Source: Elysia chlorotica (Eukaryota > Mollusca > Gastropoda > Plakobranchidae). From it: a stretch of 64,000 nucleotides of DNA. The notes beneath the pieces were generated by a model. That model was not told where the DNA came from. It ran no database searches and saw only the letters and a program-made list of their open reading frames with translations. Where the stretch lies: positions 310,001 through 374,000 of the forward strand of contig RQTK01000138.1 of NCBI GenBank assembly GCA_003991915.1. The letters are read 5' to 3'. Below, in pieces: positions 62,501 to 64,000 of this stretch. Each line of letters opens with the position of its first letter. Position 1 is the first letter of the stretch. Position numbers and translations under genes: made by a program.

Positions 62501-63822
62501 CCCTAAACATGTTATAATACACACATTTTTTCTATTCTTGCATTGGCCAATTTCTATAAATGTGTTCTACATATCCATGTTACAAGACTGTGCCTGATGT
62601 ATCATCATGTGTCTATAAATATTGATACCCTACTAAATTTCATCCACTCAAGGTATCTAATTTAAAAAGCTAATATAAAATCAGACAGTCACTATTCATA
62701 TTAATGTCTCATTCTATTTGAAGCTTTTTGGCAATAACAAGATTCAGTGTCTATACTACAAATGTTGCTTGTAAGGATGAAAAGAAATTTACTAAAATTT
62801 CATTCTAATTTGGGGATATATTAATCATAATGAACCCACAATACTTTAAAAGAGATTTCATTTTCATCTGAATGAACTCTCCATAAGTATGCTGTTTTAT
62901 ATGTATATATATATTGAGAATAATGTCCATCAACTTATTATGTTTGATAACTGTCCTAAGTGCGTACCATTGTTTACCAGCCACTAGTGACAGCAATGAT
63001 CTTTCCTCTCAACTCAACTATCATCTAATTAATTGGATCATACGACTTACACTCTGAACAAAAAAATTGTCAAAACTATGAAGTCTTCAGTCTCCCAAAA
63101 TATTTAACACTCAAAATTAGACGCTGTCTTTGCAGTTGAATTATTCTTACTCTTAGGTGAAAAAAACCTCTGCAATAGTTTCAAAAAGTTTTATAAATAT
63201 AAACGTTTTATTTACTTATGAATTCTACTAAGTTAAGTGATCACTGTCCATTGTCAATTTCACAATTTAATTGAATCGCATCAAAATAAATATTCAATAA
63301 GGGGGATTTGAATTTTTTAAATTTATTATTATTTGATGATATAATTTGTAAAAAGAAACACTTTGCTCTAGAACCAGGAAATAAGGAAAGCTGATAAAAA
63401 AAGAAGTTAAGAGTAGAGTATAACAACCACAGAAAAAAAATTTAAGTAAATCCATGGAACTAATAAATTTACTTGTAGCAGTTGGTTCCATTGCAGCTAT
63501 GGGGTGTCCTGCTATTAAATTTCTTGGTTCTCTTCCTTGGTGGAAGGATGTGATCCACCGGGCATGACAGGTGACATTTGTAACAAACACTTTTGGTCTC
63601 TCCCATTGTTGCATGTCCCCTGAAAATTTTGAAAAAGCAGTAATGACAGCCTTTATTTACTTTACTTAATTGTTTTCTTTCAATGTAAGCCATGCCCAAG
63701 TCAAAAAACACCAATCAGTTAAGACCAGTACTATATCTTTTCTTGTAAAATTTTTTACCTTCTTACAGTCATATTCGAAAAGGAAATCAAAAGATCCCTA
63801 TAGGTAAAGTTTTTGTAGCAAT
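59372..63822 (-). CDS. 3' end of an unidentified spliced gene (five exons seen, 5' end outside window)
   Basis: Five open segments on the minus strand have consensus GT-AG boundaries and compatible phases: 63822-63759, 63619-63473, 60980-60857, 59991-59949 and 59553-59372 (TAA stop included). Together they give about 560 nt of coding sequence. The first two exons encode a Cys-containing region with CYKNFTYRDLL, SVCYKCHLSCP and SCNGTNCY, and three N-x-S/T sequons (NFT, NMT, NGT), which would suit a secreted or extracellular segment. The last three encode a His/Gly/Ser-rich stretch (GYGLAPHSHGSVDSLSGSF) and a basic, Ser/Thr-rich tail (RKKLRYESTRHRSTGSTVTD) ending DIVHEED. No transmembrane helix is visible in these exons. 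I do not recognise the family. C-Y-K-C-H-x2-C superficially recalls furin-like Cys repeats, or alternatively a zinc-binding site. Upstream exons lie beyond 64000. The junction of exons at 63473 and 60980 is supported only by phase, so a further exon between them is possible. Confidence 0.75.
59554..59948 (-). other. Intron between exons D and E
   Basis: AT-rich, with consensus GT (59948) and AG (59554-59555) boundaries on the minus strand. No other feature is seen. Confidence 0.6.
59949..59991 (-). CDS. Exon D (43-nt micro-exon) of the minus-strand gene
   Basis: 43 nt between the acceptor TGTTTTGACAG and the donor GTATGT, encoding GNGVTDGSGAYPGP. It leaves one G, which the CA of the terminal exon completes to GCA. 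Only one of its three frames joins both neighbours without a stop, which supports the model. Confidence 0.7.
59992..60856 (-). other. Intron between exons C and D
   Basis: AT-rich sequence with GTAAGT at its 5' end and GACAG at its 3' end on the minus strand. No repeat family is recognised. The plus-strand ORF at 60133-60348 has no support. Confidence 0.55.
60857..60980 (-). CDS. Exon C of the minus-strand gene
   Basis: 124 nt (T + 41 codons) with the acceptor GCAAACCAG and a strong donor GTAAGT. It encodes an acidic start (RDADDDFHQLG), then NIHVGYGLAPHSHGSVDSL and SGSFAEISIHG. The exon ends on a codon boundary, matching the phase of the next exon. The frame is open throughout. Confidence 0.75.
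61310..62400 (+). pseudogene. 5'-truncated jockey/CR1-like LINE, antisense to the host gene
   Basis: Reverse transcriptase motifs appear in order. DFSSAFDTIQPHLMIKKL (GAT at 61360) is followed by QYVNINCIKSKTIIT (about 61470) and GAPQGCVLKLILYTAYTND (from 61524). FADDSCLVG (FADD at 61617-61628) is in the same frame as GAPQG. DTYKYLGLTFDCNF (about 61780) follows. A C-terminal HPLHSEYETSQRSKRLISKR block (about 62063) precedes an AT-rich 3' end with AATAAATGCTTATCTTATC (about 62379-62397). A deletion or rearrangement lies between the first two blocks. Frameshifts and a TGA after the FADD block make it inactive, although the FADD aspartates survive. The clade assignment is from motif style only. 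Confidence 0.88.
61437..62462. repeat. Inverted repeat pair inside the LINE-bearing intron
   Basis: TGTCAGAGTTAATGTTGGAA plus TTAACTCA at 61437-61464 recurs exactly in reverse complement at 62435-62462 (28 perfect bases). An imperfect extension (CTTTGCAAAATATG versus TTTTGCAATATGG) takes the arms to 61478 and 62423. The left arm sits where LINE coding sequence should be, and the right arm lies just beyond the LINE 3' tail. Confidence 0.85.
63473..63619 (-). CDS. Exon B of the minus-strand gene
   Basis: 147 nt between the acceptor CAAAATTTTCAG and the donor GTAAAT. The leading G completes an AGG codon with exon A. It encodes GHATMGETKSVCYKCHLSCP, then a basic PPRKRTKKF stretch and SCNGTNCY. 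Five cysteines fall within 40 residues. It ends with AA, which the T of the next exon completes to AAT (Asn). Confidence 0.75.
63759..63822 (-). CDS. Exon A of the minus-strand gene
   Basis: 64 nt preceded by the acceptor ATGTGTGCACAG and followed by AAG/GTAAAA. It enters needing one upstream base (AT + 20 codons + AG). Translation includes CYKNFTYRDLLISFSNMT, with two sequons. A stronger-looking donor (GTAAGA, exon end 63767) would break the frame of the next exon, so I prefer the GTAAAA donor. Confidence 0.65.
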
Positions 63823-64000
63823 CTGTGCACACATTTAGGGAAGAATAAAAATAAGGCTATTTCTCTAACACAGAGAGCTCATGTAACTAACTATACATGC
63901 ACATGTACATTAATAGAGTACAAGATTGCTCTGAACATTTCCATAGTTCTACAAAGTTGAAGAAGCAGGGGAAGATAATATACCAATGTTTTAAATAACA
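63823..64000 (-). other. Upstream intron sequence, open at the window edge
   Basis: No exon is recognised here. The acceptor of exon A implies that the gene continues to the right of the window. Confidence 0.5.

Larger units (their letters stand above)
60981..63472 (-). other. Largest visible intron of the minus-strand gene
   Basis: About 2.5 kb between exons B and C, rich in T/A. It contains the plus-strand LINE fragment at 61310-62400 and an inverted repeat pair (61437-61478/62423-62462). A minus-strand frame near 62960-62996 (SLVAGKQWYALRT) follows a weak acceptor but has no clear donor, so I do not call an exon there. Confidence 0.55.

Noticed and set aside
63767-63822. Alternative donor GTAAGA for exon A
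   Set aside because: It matches the donor consensus better, but joining there puts exon B into a frame with stops, whereas AAG/GTAAAA keeps the frame open.

Overview
This is a eukaryotic, almost certainly metazoan, genomic window. It is AT-rich and gene-poor, packed with microsatellites, tRNA-derived SINEs and broken LINE retrotransposons, and has one visible spliced gene end. No long intact ORF exists apart from translations of simple repeats. The very dense (GA)n/(CT)n tracts, the TAGATC-rich patch near 53.4-53.8 kb and LINE relics with (TTATC)n tails look to me like a mollusc, perhaps a gastropod. That is inference from general appearance and has not been tested by a search.

Layout. 0-10 kb: unique AT-rich DNA broken by (GA)n tracts, a 43-bp minisatellite at 3.1-3.6 kb, a LINE 3' tail at 6.5 kb and a SINE tail at 8.9 kb. 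10-23 kb: a SINE at 10.2 kb, one copy of a ~145-bp repeat at 11.1 kb with its inverted partner at 18.1 kb, a somewhat GC-richer unique stretch at 12.45-13.6 kb, and a shuffled block at 15-16.4 kb with two antisense SINEs, an 84-bp tandem duplication and a repeated ~65-bp segment. Another SINE lies at 22.5 kb. 23-43 kb: mostly unremarkable DNA, with one arm of a foldback element (26.8 kb), an assembly gap buried in trinucleotide repeats (31.1 kb), large trinucleotide tracts (33.7 and 36.3 kb) and a 98-bp tandem duplication (38.3 kb). 43-51 kb: a complete ~194-bp foldback (MITE-like) element, long (GA)n/(GACA)n tracts, a decayed L1/Tx1-like LINE (47.8-49.3 kb) and a nest of SINEs at 50.6-51.2 kb. 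One of these has a 12-bp target-site duplication inside the B box of an older tRNA-like element. 51-59 kb: degraded SINEs, the TAGATC-rich patch and further (GA)n tracts.

59.0-63.8 kb, minus strand: five phase-compatible exons with consensus splice sites form the 3' end of a real gene. It encodes a cysteine-containing segment with three N-glycosylation sequons, then a Ser/Thr-rich C-terminal tail. I could not identify the family. Its largest intron holds an antisense jockey/CR1-like LINE fragment. Its predicted 3' UTR carries a 42-bp perfect inverted repeat immediately upstream of an AATAAA signal, which is the most unusual structure in the window.

The transposable elements are all non-autonomous or visibly inactivated, so no working mobile system is apparent. 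The only gene-like logic is the single minus-strand transcription unit at the right end, which continues upstream beyond the window.
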